This document shows, piece after piece, positions 9,641 through 17,585 of a stretch of DNA of 64,000 nucleotides; the first letter of the stretch is position 1; the number at the start of each line of letters is the position of its first letter. The stretch spans positions 5,146,001 through 5,210,000 of the forward strand of contig NZ_CP194902.1 in the NCBI RefSeq assembly GCF_051027545.1, read 5' to 3'. Under the pieces are notes generated by a model. That model was given only the letters and a program-made list of their open reading frames with translations. It was not told the origin of the DNA and searched no databases. Both the position numbers and the translations under genes were made by a program. The stretch is from Methylocaldum sp002005105 (GTDB lineage: Bacteria; Pseudomonadota; Gammaproteobacteria; Methylococcales; Methylococcaceae).

Positions 9641-9672
9641 ACGTCCCTCAAGGACTCTCGGCTTGGGGACGT
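9641..9672. terminator. Hairpin between convergent genes
   Basis: ACGTCCCTCAAG and CTTGGGGACGT form an imperfect 11-bp stem with a 9-base loop, placed between the stops of the kinase (plus) and the DUF5658 gene (minus). No clear U-tract follows on either side, so the role as a shared terminator is inferred mainly from position. Confidence 0.4.
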
Positions 9673-9691
9673 TAAGCGGCTGCCGTCAGTA

Positions 9692-10063
9692 CTACGCCTC
9701 GATAACCAACATCACATTGTTCGTCACGACCCAGCTGTAAAAGGCAACGGACGAGGTCAGGGTCGCCTTGATCCAGCGGCTTCTCGCCTTATGCCGGTCG
9801 CTGAATAAAAACGCGATGAACGCTAGGCCCGCGGCCTTGATCAGGACGATCGAATATCCGAGCCCCACCAGTTCGGCGGAAAAATTGAGAACAGGATTCG
9901 CTTCTTCCAAACCGGAAAAGCTCAGCCCGAAGTAAGTCACTATTCCATCTGCGACTTGCAAGAGTGCGAACAGGATTATCAATATGGCGTACATACAACG
10001 GCTCCAAAGTTTCGACACGGAATGCCGGTCCTCGGCATTGCCACGCACTAAAAGATCATCCAA
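9692..10063 (-). CDS. DUF5658 family membrane protein
   Basis: A 123-residue inner-membrane protein with three or four predicted helices (about residues 24-45, 60-85 and 100-120). The pattern DGIVTYFGLSF then LEEANPVLNF is the signature I associate with DUF5658: an Asp in the first helix, and Glu-x-Asn-Pro in the loop. No biochemical function is known for the family. It converges on the large kinase upstream and stands apart from the next minus-strand gene by more than 300 bases, so it is probably a single-gene unit. The first 20 residues are hydrophilic, and a start at the Met near residue 24 cannot be excluded. Confidence 0.65.
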   Translation of the reverse strand: MDDLLVRGNAEDRHSVSKLWSRCMYAILIILFALLQVADGIVTYFGLSFSGLEEANPVLNFSAELVGLGYSIVLIKAAGLAFIAFLFSDRHKARSRWIKATLTSSVAFYSWVVTNNVMLVIEA

Positions 10064-10386
10064 CGGCGAAATATCGTCTCTTCCAGTATGGAAAAATGAC
10101 AGGCGTTATGCCTTCGACCCTTTCTGTCCCGATTAATGCAAGTCGCGTTCCATAAGGCCGGATGAATTGATGGCGGAAAACGCATCAAGAATCGCGGGTC
10201 TGCCTCCCGACAATATTAGCCCGCATTTCTCTGTTCTCCTGCCGCGCGGTTCGTACGATGCCCTGGCTGCGGCGAAATGTGAGAAATAGGGCTTAGAAGT
10301 AGAGCATAGCAGAAGAATATCATCGAATGCTAATAGCATTAAATTGGTGCATTGGCGGATATTCATCGACCGAGACGGTGATTGAT
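10064..10386. other. Intergenic region without supported gene
   Basis: 323 bases. Short frames on both strands look like chance openings; no repeat or RNA signature was recognised. Confidence 0.4.
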
Positions 10387-10755
10387 TCAGCCACCCGACC
10401 GCTTGACGGTCCAGCCCTGTTTGGACAGGTCTTCTACGACCCGTTCGCGATGGTCTCCCTGAATCTCGATGACGCCGTCCTTGACGGTCCCGCCGGAACC
10501 GCAGCGCTGCTTGAGCTGTTTGCCCAAGTTTTCAAGACCCGTGGCGTCCAGCGGAACCCCCGTGATTACCGTCACGCCCTTGCCTTTGCGTCCCTTGGTT
10601 TCCAGGCGCACCCGCACGATGCCGTCCGATTTCGGCGCCGGCGGGTCTTTCTTGCAACGGCATTCGGCGACGGGTTTGCGACAGGCCGGGCACATCCGTC
10701 CAAATTCGGTGGAATATACGAGACCGCCGTTTGCCGGGTGTTTTCGTGAACTCAT
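10387..10755 (-). CDS. yciH: YciH/Sui1-type translation factor
   Basis: A 122-residue homologue of eukaryotic eIF1/Sui1 and E. coli YciH, thought to influence start-site fidelity on the ribosome. The N-terminus carries a cysteine cluster (CPACRKPVAECRCK, about residues 22-35), as in many bacterial members. The Sui1 fold follows: RLETKGRKGKGVTVITG, then the conserved glycine-lysine loop and KQRCGSGGTVKDGVIEIQGDH, ending in the helix that binds the 30S subunit. Length matches the family. It is a monocistronic minus-strand gene, with the DnaA-box-like region upstream of it. Confidence 0.88.
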   Translation of the reverse strand: MSSRKHPANGGLVYSTEFGRMCPACRKPVAECRCKKDPPAPKSDGIVRVRLETKGRKGKGVTVITGVPLDATGLENLGKQLKQRCGSGGTVKDGVIEIQGDHRERVVEDLSKQGWTVKRSGG

Positions 10756-11388
10756 AGTGTTATTCGATTATGACCGAATGCTCGGACGCTAGGGCAACTC
10801 ATTTCCGACTAGCGACCAATAGGCATTTCCCTTACCCGCCGCGACCCAGAGAACAACTTTCCGGCAAAGTGCGGAATTCGTCAACCGCGCCCGGGCGTTT
10901 TTGGCCAACGGCTGCGGCGGCGCTTTTCTGATGCATGTAGTTCCGTTCGGGATACCAGCTTGAAAGTTTATCCACTGTCAAGACTTGACAGGAACTTCAG
11001 CAAGCGGCGACTTATCACTGCTCCCCGTAAATTATTAATTCATTATTTCGTAATAAATTAAAACCTCAGAATCAACTACTTACGTTTTATCTTGCTGCGA
11101 AACCAGGACCTGAAAAAAACCTAGCCAGGCTAACTTAAAGCCCCGTGAGATCAGGTCCCGTCCGTTTTACCCCCACACTTATCCACAAGGTTGTCCACGG
11201 AATCTGTGGATAGTCAAAAAAGCCGCACGCCGGCCTCTCGCAACAATAACCCTTCTCCTAACACCAATTTCACCGCCTGTTCGCGGGTTCTTTGGTATAC
11301 GTTCCTTTCGGTAACTTTTGCATTCAACACTTCCATCGCATAGTTTGAAACTTTGGTGTCCTCTTTTTCCGGCTTACCTCACATCGGT
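10756..11388. other. Intergenic region with AT-rich tract and DnaA-box-like cluster
   Basis: 633 bases between yciH and ybaL. An AT-rich stretch lies at 11027-11064. DnaA-box-like 9-mers occur at 10968-10976 (TTATCCACT), 11179-11187 (TTATCCACA, an exact match to TTATNCACA), 11191-11199 (TTGTCCACG) and 11205-11213 (reverse complement of CTATCCACA). The spacing of the last three, about 12-14 bases, is regular. This is the arrangement of an origin or a DnaA-binding regulatory locus, but typical oriC neighbours (dnaA, dnaN, mnmG, parAB) are absent. Treated as a candidate only. Confidence 0.35.
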
Positions 11389-13389
11389 TCAAGCTTGCTG
11401 ATGCGCAGCCAATAACCGCTCGACAGCCTCGATCTGCTCAGGATTTCCGAGCAGGCCGATGCGGTCCCCCGGAAGAAATACGGTCTGGGTGGACGGGTTC
11501 ACCACGAGTTCGTTCTTGCGTTTGATGGCCACCACGTTTGCGCCGGTGCGCGCCCGGAACGCAGCTTCGCCCAGTGTCTGCCCTACCATTGGGCTTTCCG
11601 CGGGTATTTTTCGCCAGGAAATGTCGATCAACTCGTGGGCATCGAGCAAGTCTCTCAGCAGCGCGTGCTCGCCGTGTGCCTTGACCAGCGCATCGTAGTG
11701 CTCGCGCCGAACCGTGTCCGCGTAATGCCGCACTTCATGCAACGGAAACCCCAGCTGCAACAAGGTGTGCCGGATCACCTGCAAACTGCCTTCGAGCTCC
11801 GGATGGATCACCAGTTGCGCACCCAAGTCGGAAAGCCGTTTGACGCCGGCCCGGGTTGCGGCGCGAGCGATGATCGGAAGGTCCGGGGCGATGTCCCGGG
11901 CTGCCGCAACCGTCAGTTCGGTGGCGGCTTCCTCGGACAAGGTCACCACGAGCAGACGGGCCCGGTGCAGCGCGGCGTGAGTCAGAATGTCGGAATTGGC
12001 GGTATCGCCCAGGAGCGTGGGAATGCCCCTTTTCGACAACCGTTCGATCCGGTGGATGCGGGAATCGATCACCAAATAAGGAATCCCCAGTTCGCCCATG
12101 ATATCGACGATGTGCGAACCGACCCGCCCGTAGCCGACCACCACCACATGATCGGCCACGGAGTCCTCCACCGGCGTCTGCGTCGAGCCGTGCCGATTCA
12201 GCCATCGCCACAGTGGCCGGATGGCCCGCAAACTGCGCTGCAGCGGGTCGACTGCGTGCAGCATGAGCGGATTGACGACGATGGATAGCAATGCAGCCGC
12301 CAGAATCGTCGAATGTTGCCCCTCGTCGAGAAACCCGAGGCGCAGCCCGGTCTGATCCAGAATGAAGGAAAATTCGCCGATCTGACACGAGCCCGCCGCC
12401 ACGACGAGAGCGGTGCGGGCCGGTCGAGGGAACGGCAAGACCCAAAGCCCCGAGACGATGAACTTTCCGATGACCACCAGACCGGTGAGAATGAGGACCG
12501 GTTCGAGGTGCTGCACCAGAAAGCCCGGATCCAGAAGCATGCCGACGGATACGAAGAACAGGACGGAAAAGGCCTCCCGGAACGGCAGCAGATCGGATGT
12601 GATGCGATGACTGAGCGGCGATTCGCTGACCACCGCGCCCGCGACGAAAGCGCCCAATGCCAACGAAACGCCGAACAACTGCGAGGCGCCCAGGGCAATT
12701 CCCAAAGAGATCGCCAGGATGGCCAAAACGAAGAGTTCACGGGAGCGGGTATGGGCCACCCGCAGCAACAGCCAGGGAATGAAGCGCGTGCCCACGAACA
12801 ACATGAACACGAGAAAGCCTAAAGCGGACAGCAAAGCCAGGCCGAGGGTGTTCCAATTTATGGATTCTCCGGTGTCAGCCAGGTTAGGCATGATCATGAT
12901 GATCAGAACGGTGGCGATGTCCTCCATGACCCGCCAGCCGACCGCGACCTGTCCGTCCGGGGTATTCAGCCAGCCGCGGTCCATGAAGCCGCGCAGCATG
13001 ACGATGGTGCTGGCGATGGACAGCACGAAACCCAACACCAACCCCGCCATGGGCGTCCAGCCCCAGAGCTGGCTGAGCCCGAACCCCAAAGCCAGCATGG
13101 TCAGCATTTGCCCCAGCGTGCCCACGACGGCGATGTCGCGCACTTTCCACAGATCCGCGAAGGAAAAATGAAGGCCCACGCCGAACATCAGAAAGACGAT
13201 GCCCAATTCGGCCAATTGGTTGATGGTTTCGGGATCGGCTAAATACCCTGGCGTAAAAGGACCAATGACGACGCCCGCCAGCAGATAACCCACGATGGGC
13301 GGCAGGCCTATGCGTTGAACGATCAGCCCGCCCAGAAACGCGAAGCTCAGCGTAGCGGCGATATTTTCAAGCAAACTCAGACTGTGCAT
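11389..13389 (-). CDS. ybaL: Kef/YbaL-type monovalent cation:proton antiporter
   Basis: A 666-residue CPA2 antiporter of the inner membrane. The first 385 residues form about twelve helices (starting at residue 5), with the GLPPIVGYLLAGVVIGP entry motif. A cytoplasmic RCK_N (TrkA-N) domain follows at about 415-535: VVVVGYGRVGSHI is the nucleotide-binding glycine loop, with Asp at the end of strand two (VIDSR). An RCK_C domain closes the protein (about 580-660). This layout matches E. coli YbaL more closely than KefB or KefC because of the C-terminal TrkA-C. Substrate is probably K+ or Na+ exchanged for protons, gated by a nucleotide. It appears to be transcribed alone. Confidence 0.88.
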   Translation of the reverse strand: MHSLSLLENIAATLSFAFLGGLIVQRIGLPPIVGYLLAGVVIGPFTPGYLADPETINQLAELGIVFLMFGVGLHFSFADLWKVRDIAVVGTLGQMLTMLALGFGLSQLWGWTPMAGLVLGFVLSIASTIVMLRGFMDRGWLNTPDGQVAVGWRVMEDIATVLIIMIMPNLADTGESINWNTLGLALLSALGFLVFMLFVGTRFIPWLLLRVAHTRSRELFVLAILAISLGIALGASQLFGVSLALGAFVAGAVVSESPLSHRITSDLLPFREAFSVLFFVSVGMLLDPGFLVQHLEPVLILTGLVVIGKFIVSGLWVLPFPRPARTALVVAAGSCQIGEFSFILDQTGLRLGFLDEGQHSTILAAALLSIVVNPLMLHAVDPLQRSLRAIRPLWRWLNRHGSTQTPVEDSVADHVVVVGYGRVGSHIVDIMGELGIPYLVIDSRIHRIERLSKRGIPTLLGDTANSDILTHAALHRARLLVVTLSEEAATELTVAAARDIAPDLPIIARAATRAGVKRLSDLGAQLVIHPELEGSLQVIRHTLLQLGFPLHEVRHYADTVRREHYDALVKAHGEHALLRDLLDAHELIDISWRKIPAESPMVGQTLGEAAFRARTGANVVAIKRKNELVVNPSTQTVFLPGDRIGLLGNPEQIEAVERLLAAHQQA

Positions 13390-13837
13390 ATGTGGGGATA
13401 TAGGCGATCAACGGATTTGCCTCATGCCAGTCATCGCGCAAGGGGAACTTTCGCGCGGTCTGAAAAATTCGACCTGCGGCGGCGATACCCCGCTCCATCT
13501 GCCGAACCGTTCGGAACGGCTACTGCTTGGAGCTCGCACGGGGTTGGTTGCGATGCCATCCTCGCCCTCGGCCAGGACATCACGACTGGGTTAGTGTACC
13601 GAAAAGTGACAGGTACTCGTGCGACGATCCGCAAAAATCGGCGAAGTGCCTGCAAGAGCCGTCGAGCAGACCACGGGATACGATCGCATTTACCGAAATA
13701 GTCCCTTCCCGCCCCAAACAGGGGCACAACAGCACCTTATGCGAGCGGATCGACCGCCGATTTGGTCTAATGATTGCCGAAGGCGACCGATCGGCTGTCG
13801 CCTCACTGCAAGCTCGATCAAGAGGAAGAGTCGAATT
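13390..13837. other. Intergenic region, divergent promoters expected
   Basis: 448 bases between the divergent antiporter and PLP-enzyme genes. No gene, repeat or RNA was recognised. The ribosome site AGAGGAAGAG at 13821-13830 decides the start of the next gene. Confidence 0.4.
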
Positions 13838-15670
13838 ATGGACAACACCGGATTAGCTTCGCCTCCGAGGCCTCGTGAACCGGCGCAGCCGGGCGATGCC
13901 TCCGAGAGCATCGATCGCCTGCGCATTCTCTCGCCACGACGGAAATCGACGGCGGCTCGCTCGCTCGATGAACTGGTAGAGGAGCAGCTCGCCCATTTCG
14001 GTATCGATCCCCAAACGACTTTCGGCCAAACGCTGGCACGCGTGTCGCGGCGGATGTACGAGAGCTGCGCCGATATCGACCGGCTTTGGGTCGAAACCGC
14101 GGAGACTGTCCAAAGCCTGGATCGTTCCGACCGGATCGCCTATTTCAACGCGAAAAAGTTCCTCTCGTTTCAACTGGCGAAATTGCTCGACAACTTGCAG
14201 CGCCCTAACCGGCGCTGTTACCAGAGCCTGAATTACAGTACCGCGACGACCGCCAGCAAAGGACCTTACAGCGTCTTCGACAACGTTCCCGCGATTTTCT
14301 CCGCGAATCCGGTCATTACCCGCACGGCGACGTACGTCTACGCCTGCGCCGAGTGGATAGAAGACGCCTTCCAGGGCAAGGAGCGGCTTCTGGAAATCTA
14401 TTCGCGACTGCTTAACCCGACATCGATCGCATTGGCCCATCACATCGTCGATCTTGAAGCCGGACCTTATGCTAACGAGTATTTCGCCTGGAACTTCAAC
14501 AGCGGAATGGCCGCCATCGACGGAGTGCTGTCGCACGTTCTCGGACGCGACGACATTCTGATCACCAGCCGTAATGTCTACGGCGGCACTCATCAGCTCA
14601 TCCACCACTGGTTCGCTAAATCTGCGAACCTGGAAATCGCCGTCGAAACCTTCGACGGCTATACCGTCGACGATTTCCTGAAAGCCTGGCAGCGTGCTCT
14701 CGCCGGATACGCCGACCGTTTCTCGGCCGGGCGGCGCGCCTACGTCTACCTCGAATCGCCGTGCAACCCGCACGGCTATGTGCTGGACGTGCCGGCCATT
14801 TGCCGGGAAGCCCACCGGCTCGGACTGCGCGTCATCCTCGATTCCACCGTCGGCACACCCTTCCTCTACACCCCGCTGCAGCGCAAAGATCGCGCGGAGC
14901 GCCCGGATTTCGTCATCCACAGCTATACCAAGGATCTTTCCGGCAGCGGCTCGGTCATCGCCGGCGTCGTCATCGGGCGCAACGAAGACATGTTCACCCC
15001 TAAAGGCGATTCGATGAACGGCGTCCCGTGGAACGAAACCCTGTTCTGGAACGTGTATTACGTCAAGGGCGCGTTTCTCAACGCCGATGCCGCTTTCGAC
15101 GTACTCCAGGGACTGCGTACGCTGGATGTGCGCATGCTCAAGAAATGCATCAACACGCAGATACTCGCGCGGTTCTTGGCCGCCCATCCGAATATCACGG
15201 TCCACTGCAATGCGCTGCCCGACAATCCCAACCGCTTGATCATGAAGAGGACCGCGACGCTCGGGCTGCCCGCACCGCTGTTCACCCTGGATATGGGCGA
15301 TTTGCCTCGGGAAGCTTTCCAGCGGTTCTTCGACAACCTCTCGCCGACTTTCGGCCATATGATCAGCCTCGGCCAGAGCAACACGATCGTGGCCTGTCCG
15401 GCCCTGACCACGCATTCGGAACTGGACGAAAAGGCGCTGCGCGAAGCCGGCATCTCGCCGACCACCATTCGCGTCGCCGTCGGCGACGAAGATCCGCTCG
15501 ATCTGATCCTGCATTTGATCGGCACGGCCCGGCTGACGATCGACCCGGTCGTACCGGGTTTCTCCGAAGGCTTCGGATCCTGGGCGGCGGCGCGGGAGCT
15601 GGTTCGAACGACTTATCTGGATTCGCACCGGAAATATATCGAGGCGAAGACCGCTCAAAGCTCCGAGTGA
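13838..15670 (+). CDS. Cys/Met-metabolism-type PLP enzyme with N-terminal extension
   Basis: A 610-residue enzyme of the cystathionine-gamma-synthase / methionine-gamma-lyase fold. The start at 13838 follows a purine-rich ribosome site. Core motifs: TTASKGPYSV, NFNSGMAAIDGVLSHVL (cofactor phosphate loop region), YLESPCNPHGYVLDV, VILDSTVGTPFLYTPLQ (Asp that pairs with the pyridine nitrogen), and HSYTKDLSGSGS with the Schiff-base Lys365. The family is usually about 390-430 residues; here about 150 extra N-terminal residues and several insertions occur, placing it in a poorly characterised long branch. Substrate is not predictable: gamma-elimination or gamma-replacement on a sulfur amino acid is the family chemistry. 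A lipoprotein gene starts 44 bases downstream. Confidence 0.75.
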   Translation: MDNTGLASPPRPREPAQPGDASESIDRLRILSPRRKSTAARSLDELVEEQLAHFGIDPQTTFGQTLARVSRRMYESCADIDRLWVETAETVQSLDRSDRIAYFNAKKFLSFQLAKLLDNLQRPNRRCYQSLNYSTATTASKGPYSVFDNVPAIFSANPVITRTATYVYACAEWIEDAFQGKERLLEIYSRLLNPTSIALAHHIVDLEAGPYANEYFAWNFNSGMAAIDGVLSHVLGRDDILITSRNVYGGTHQLIHHWFAKSANLEIAVETFDGYTVDDFLKAWQRALAGYADRFSAGRRAYVYLESPCNPHGYVLDVPAICREAHRLGLRVILDSTVGTPFLYTPLQRKDRAERPDFVIHSYTKDLSGSGSVIAGVVIGRNEDMFTPKGDSMNGVPWNETLFWNVYYVKGAFLNADAAFDVLQGLRTLDVRMLKKCINTQILARFLAAHPNITVHCNALPDNPNRLIMKRTATLGLPAPLFTLDMGDLPREAFQRFFDNLSPTFGHMISLGQSNTIVACPALTTHSELDEKALREAGISPTTIRVAVGDEDPLDLILHLIGTARLTIDPVVPGFSEGFGSWAAARELVRTTYLDSHRKYIEAKTAQSSE

Positions 15671-15714
15671 AATATAATTCTAAGGAACTCCAGGCTTACG
15701 CGAGGCGCGAATCC

Positions 15715-16056
15715 ATGAAAAAGCGGCTGGGCATGATGTGCTTGATTTGCGGGCTGACCGGGTGCGCCCACTCGTTGTCGGAGCCGACCGCAAGGTCCAT
15801 TTATTTGCCCAGCGGCGAACCGGCCTATCAGATCACCTGCGAAGAGCGAGGGCTCGCGAAAGACAGCTGCTATCGGAAGGCCGGCGATCTCTGCGGGACG
15901 CGGGGATACGACGAAATCGGTTTAAACGATGAACGGCAGATGAATGAAATTTTCGATATGGTGACGGGAGCCATCCGGCAGGGAAAAACGGCGCCCATCG
16001 TCGAAAAAACGATCGTGATCCGGTGTAAACGGCCGTCGGCCGGAGCTCGCCTGTAG
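15715..16056 (+). CDS. Small lipoprotein, function unknown
   Basis: A 113-residue protein beginning MKKRLGMMCLICGLTGC: a lipoprotein signal with the lipobox LTGC, so it should be lipidated and membrane anchored. The mature part has the pattern ITCEERG...SCYRKAGDLCGTRGYDEI, which resembles a widespread group of small proteobacterial lipoproteins defined by cysteines and a GY motif, and ends with VIRCK. It lies 44 bases after the PLP enzyme and may share its transcript. No function is known. The cysteines of the mature part may form disulfides in the periplasm. Confidence 0.7.
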   Translation: MKKRLGMMCLICGLTGCAHSLSEPTARSIYLPSGEPAYQITCEERGLAKDSCYRKAGDLCGTRGYDEIGLNDERQMNEIFDMVTGAIRQGKTAPIVEKTIVIRCKRPSAGARL

Positions 16057-16139
16057 CGAAGGCGGTATATGTCGTGCATCCGCTAAAGCGGCGCACGGCT
16101 CCCACATTTTCCGGTCTGGTATAGCACTTCCTGGCTATA

Positions 16140-16211
16140 GTAGGTCGGGAATCCCTTCCCGACACCCTGGGTCGGCAAGCGGGCCTTGTCGGCAAAGGAT
16201 TGCCGACCTGC
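16140..16211. repeat. Family B palindromic repeat pair (REP-like)
   Basis: GTCGGGAATCCCTTCCCGAC (16144-16163) and, facing it, GTCGGCAAAGGATTGCCGAC (16188-16207), each a hairpin by itself and flanked by GTAGG or CCTAC-like ends. Other copies are at 17359, 26917, 40634, 43290 and around 57731. A different hairpin, the widespread GCGGGCTGAAGCCCGC type, follows at about 16228-16243. Confidence 0.75.
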
Positions 16212-16262
16212 GATCTGTTCGGCGCCTTCAGTCGCGGGCTGAAGCCCGCTCCCACATACCGT

Positions 16263-16865
16263 CTAACGCCCATCATTCTCTTCGTCCCGACGTCTCTGCC
16301 GAATGAGGCGGCGCGACATCGGTTTCGCCTGCTTGACCTCGATCACGCGATCGAGCTGAGGCGGCGCGCCTTGGCCAGTCTTCTGCTGGTACGCCAGGGA
16401 GTCCTGCCGGCTGCGAACGAGATAACCCGCGACCGCGCCGCCGGCAGCGGCGAACGTCAGCAAAGCCACCGTCACCAACTCGATAGCCAAGAGGATCGCT
16501 CCAACGCTCAGGAGAGCGAAAAGTCCGAGGCCGAGTTTGATATTGGCCCTGCGGTTGGCACGGCTCACTTCGCGGACCAGCCGCTGATGAGTTTCCTCGA
16601 GCGTCGCCCGCTTATCGGTTTCCGCGGCGACCAAGAGATTCTCCCGTTCTCGGGCAAAGCTGTTCCGGGCTTCGGCCAGTGCGTCTTTCTTCACATGATC
16701 GGCGATAGAGCCGAACCACACGGAAATCAGCAGCGTGATGATGAAGGCGAGCAACCCGAGCGGAACCCAGTCCGTCTCGCCGGAAGCCCCTCTCGCCGCC
16801 ACTACCACGCCGACCGTCGCCGCTTCCACGACGAGGATTCCGGGCAAAAACCTGAACATGGACAT
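16263..16865 (-). CDS. Membrane protein with coiled-coil-like segment, unknown function
   Basis: A 200-residue protein with two N-terminal helices (about residues 5-25 and 34-53), a charged alpha-helical segment (about 57-105, rich in Ala, Glu, Arg and Leu) and two more hydrophobic helices (about 108-150), then a basic tail with RRLIRQRRRDEE. The charged middle part probably forms a coiled coil in the cytoplasm. It is not recognised as a named family. It stands alone, with repeat elements on both sides. Coding looks real because the frame keeps a consistent third-position GC bias and a membrane pattern over its full length. Confidence 0.55.
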   Translation of the reverse strand: MSMFRFLPGILVVEAATVGVVVAARGASGETDWVPLGLLAFIITLLISVWFGSIADHVKKDALAEARNSFARERENLLVAAETDKRATLEETHQRLVREVSRANRRANIKLGLGLFALLSVGAILLAIELVTVALLTFAAAGGAVAGYLVRSRQDSLAYQQKTGQGAPPQLDRVIEVKQAKPMSRRLIRQRRRDEENDGR

Positions 16866-17040
16866 CGCGTTGATACCTTAGGGATATGGATCGGTTAAAG
16901 ACCTGGCTTGGAGTCTGGTACCAGTTAAAGCGTTCCTCGAGCAGGTCTCTGCCGAGACATACCGAACCCGTCGCGTTCATAAGGAGGCAAATCGTGGCGG
17001 AAATTGCCGACAAGGTCCAGCCCGCATATCTCACATCCCT

Positions 17041-17210
17041 CCAATCGCAAACGGTCGTCCTGGGAGCGCCAGGACGACCCTTCCAATCGCAAACGGGAAC
17101 TTTGGGAGCACCAAAGTCCCCCTTCCAATCGCAAACGGTCGCTTTAGTCGCGACCCTTCCAATCGCAAACGGTCGCTTTAGTCGCGACCCTTCCAATCGC
17201 AAACGGTCGC
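17041..17210 (+). repeat. Family A tandem array: constant 14-mer plus variable hairpins
   Basis: CCAATCGCAAACGG occurs at 17041, 17083, 17125, 17159 and 17193, giving periods of 42, 42, 34 and 34. Between the constant blocks lie hairpins. Unit 1 has an 11-bp perfect stem, GGTCGTCCTGG, loop GAGCG, and the complementary arm. Unit 2 has a different stem (ACTTTGG with CCAAAGT, loop GAGCA). Units 3 and 4 share a short stem, GGTCGC with GCGACC. The fifth unit decays after 17210. The whole lies in the 720-base gap before glgC, which also carries a Family B pair at 17359-17414; nothing else is supported in that gap. Confidence 0.85.
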
Positions 17211-17358
17211 TTCGCTCGCTGTGGCGCACCGTCTTTGCGCTGCGCCCTCCGGTTGCGCACAACGTCCAGGGCGGACTTCCTTGGCCGCCCGCTCGGCGGG
17301 CCCATCCTTCAGCGGAGGATGGGCTTCTCCGCCTCGCCCCTCTCGCCGGCTCGACGTC

Positions 17359-17414
17359 GTAGGTCGGGAATCCTTTCCCGACACACATTCGTCGGCAAAG
17401 GATTGCCGACCTAC
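17359..17414. repeat. Family B palindromic repeat pair
   Basis: GTAGGTCGGGAATCCTTTCC plus CGAC, then after a short spacer GTCGGCAAAGGATTGCCGAC and CTAC. The two halves face each other, so the entire unit can form one long stem or two separate hairpins. Confidence 0.8.
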
Positions 17415-17585
17415 CACTACGCCGTCGCTCGGTCCGTGCGGCGCGCCTCGACGCCCTCGCGACGAAGAGGTGTGAGAAATGCGGGCTAGCCGTCAGTAAT
17501 CATCCGTATTGCCTGGGACACCCGGAAAGAGAATCGTGTTCGTTTGCTATCCAAGCTGTTCAACTAAAACAACAGAGGCCTAACA

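Noticed and set aside
13853..15658. Minus-strand frame of about 600 codons opposite the PLP-enzyme gene
   Set aside because: An antisense shadow caused by high third-position GC; the plus strand encodes all PLP motifs and the antisense protein is compositionally abnormal.
17041..17210. Possible CRISPR array, because of regular direct repeats
   Set aside because: The constant block is only 14 bases, the intervals are themselves hairpins with repeated loop cores, two intervals are identical, and there are no cas genes. The variable parts are stem variants, not acquired spacers.
16886..17362. Plus-strand frame of 158 codons across the repeat array
   Set aside because: It is formed by the repeats themselves (SQT...RPFQSQT pattern), has no ribosome site, and similar frames appear at the other Family A loci.
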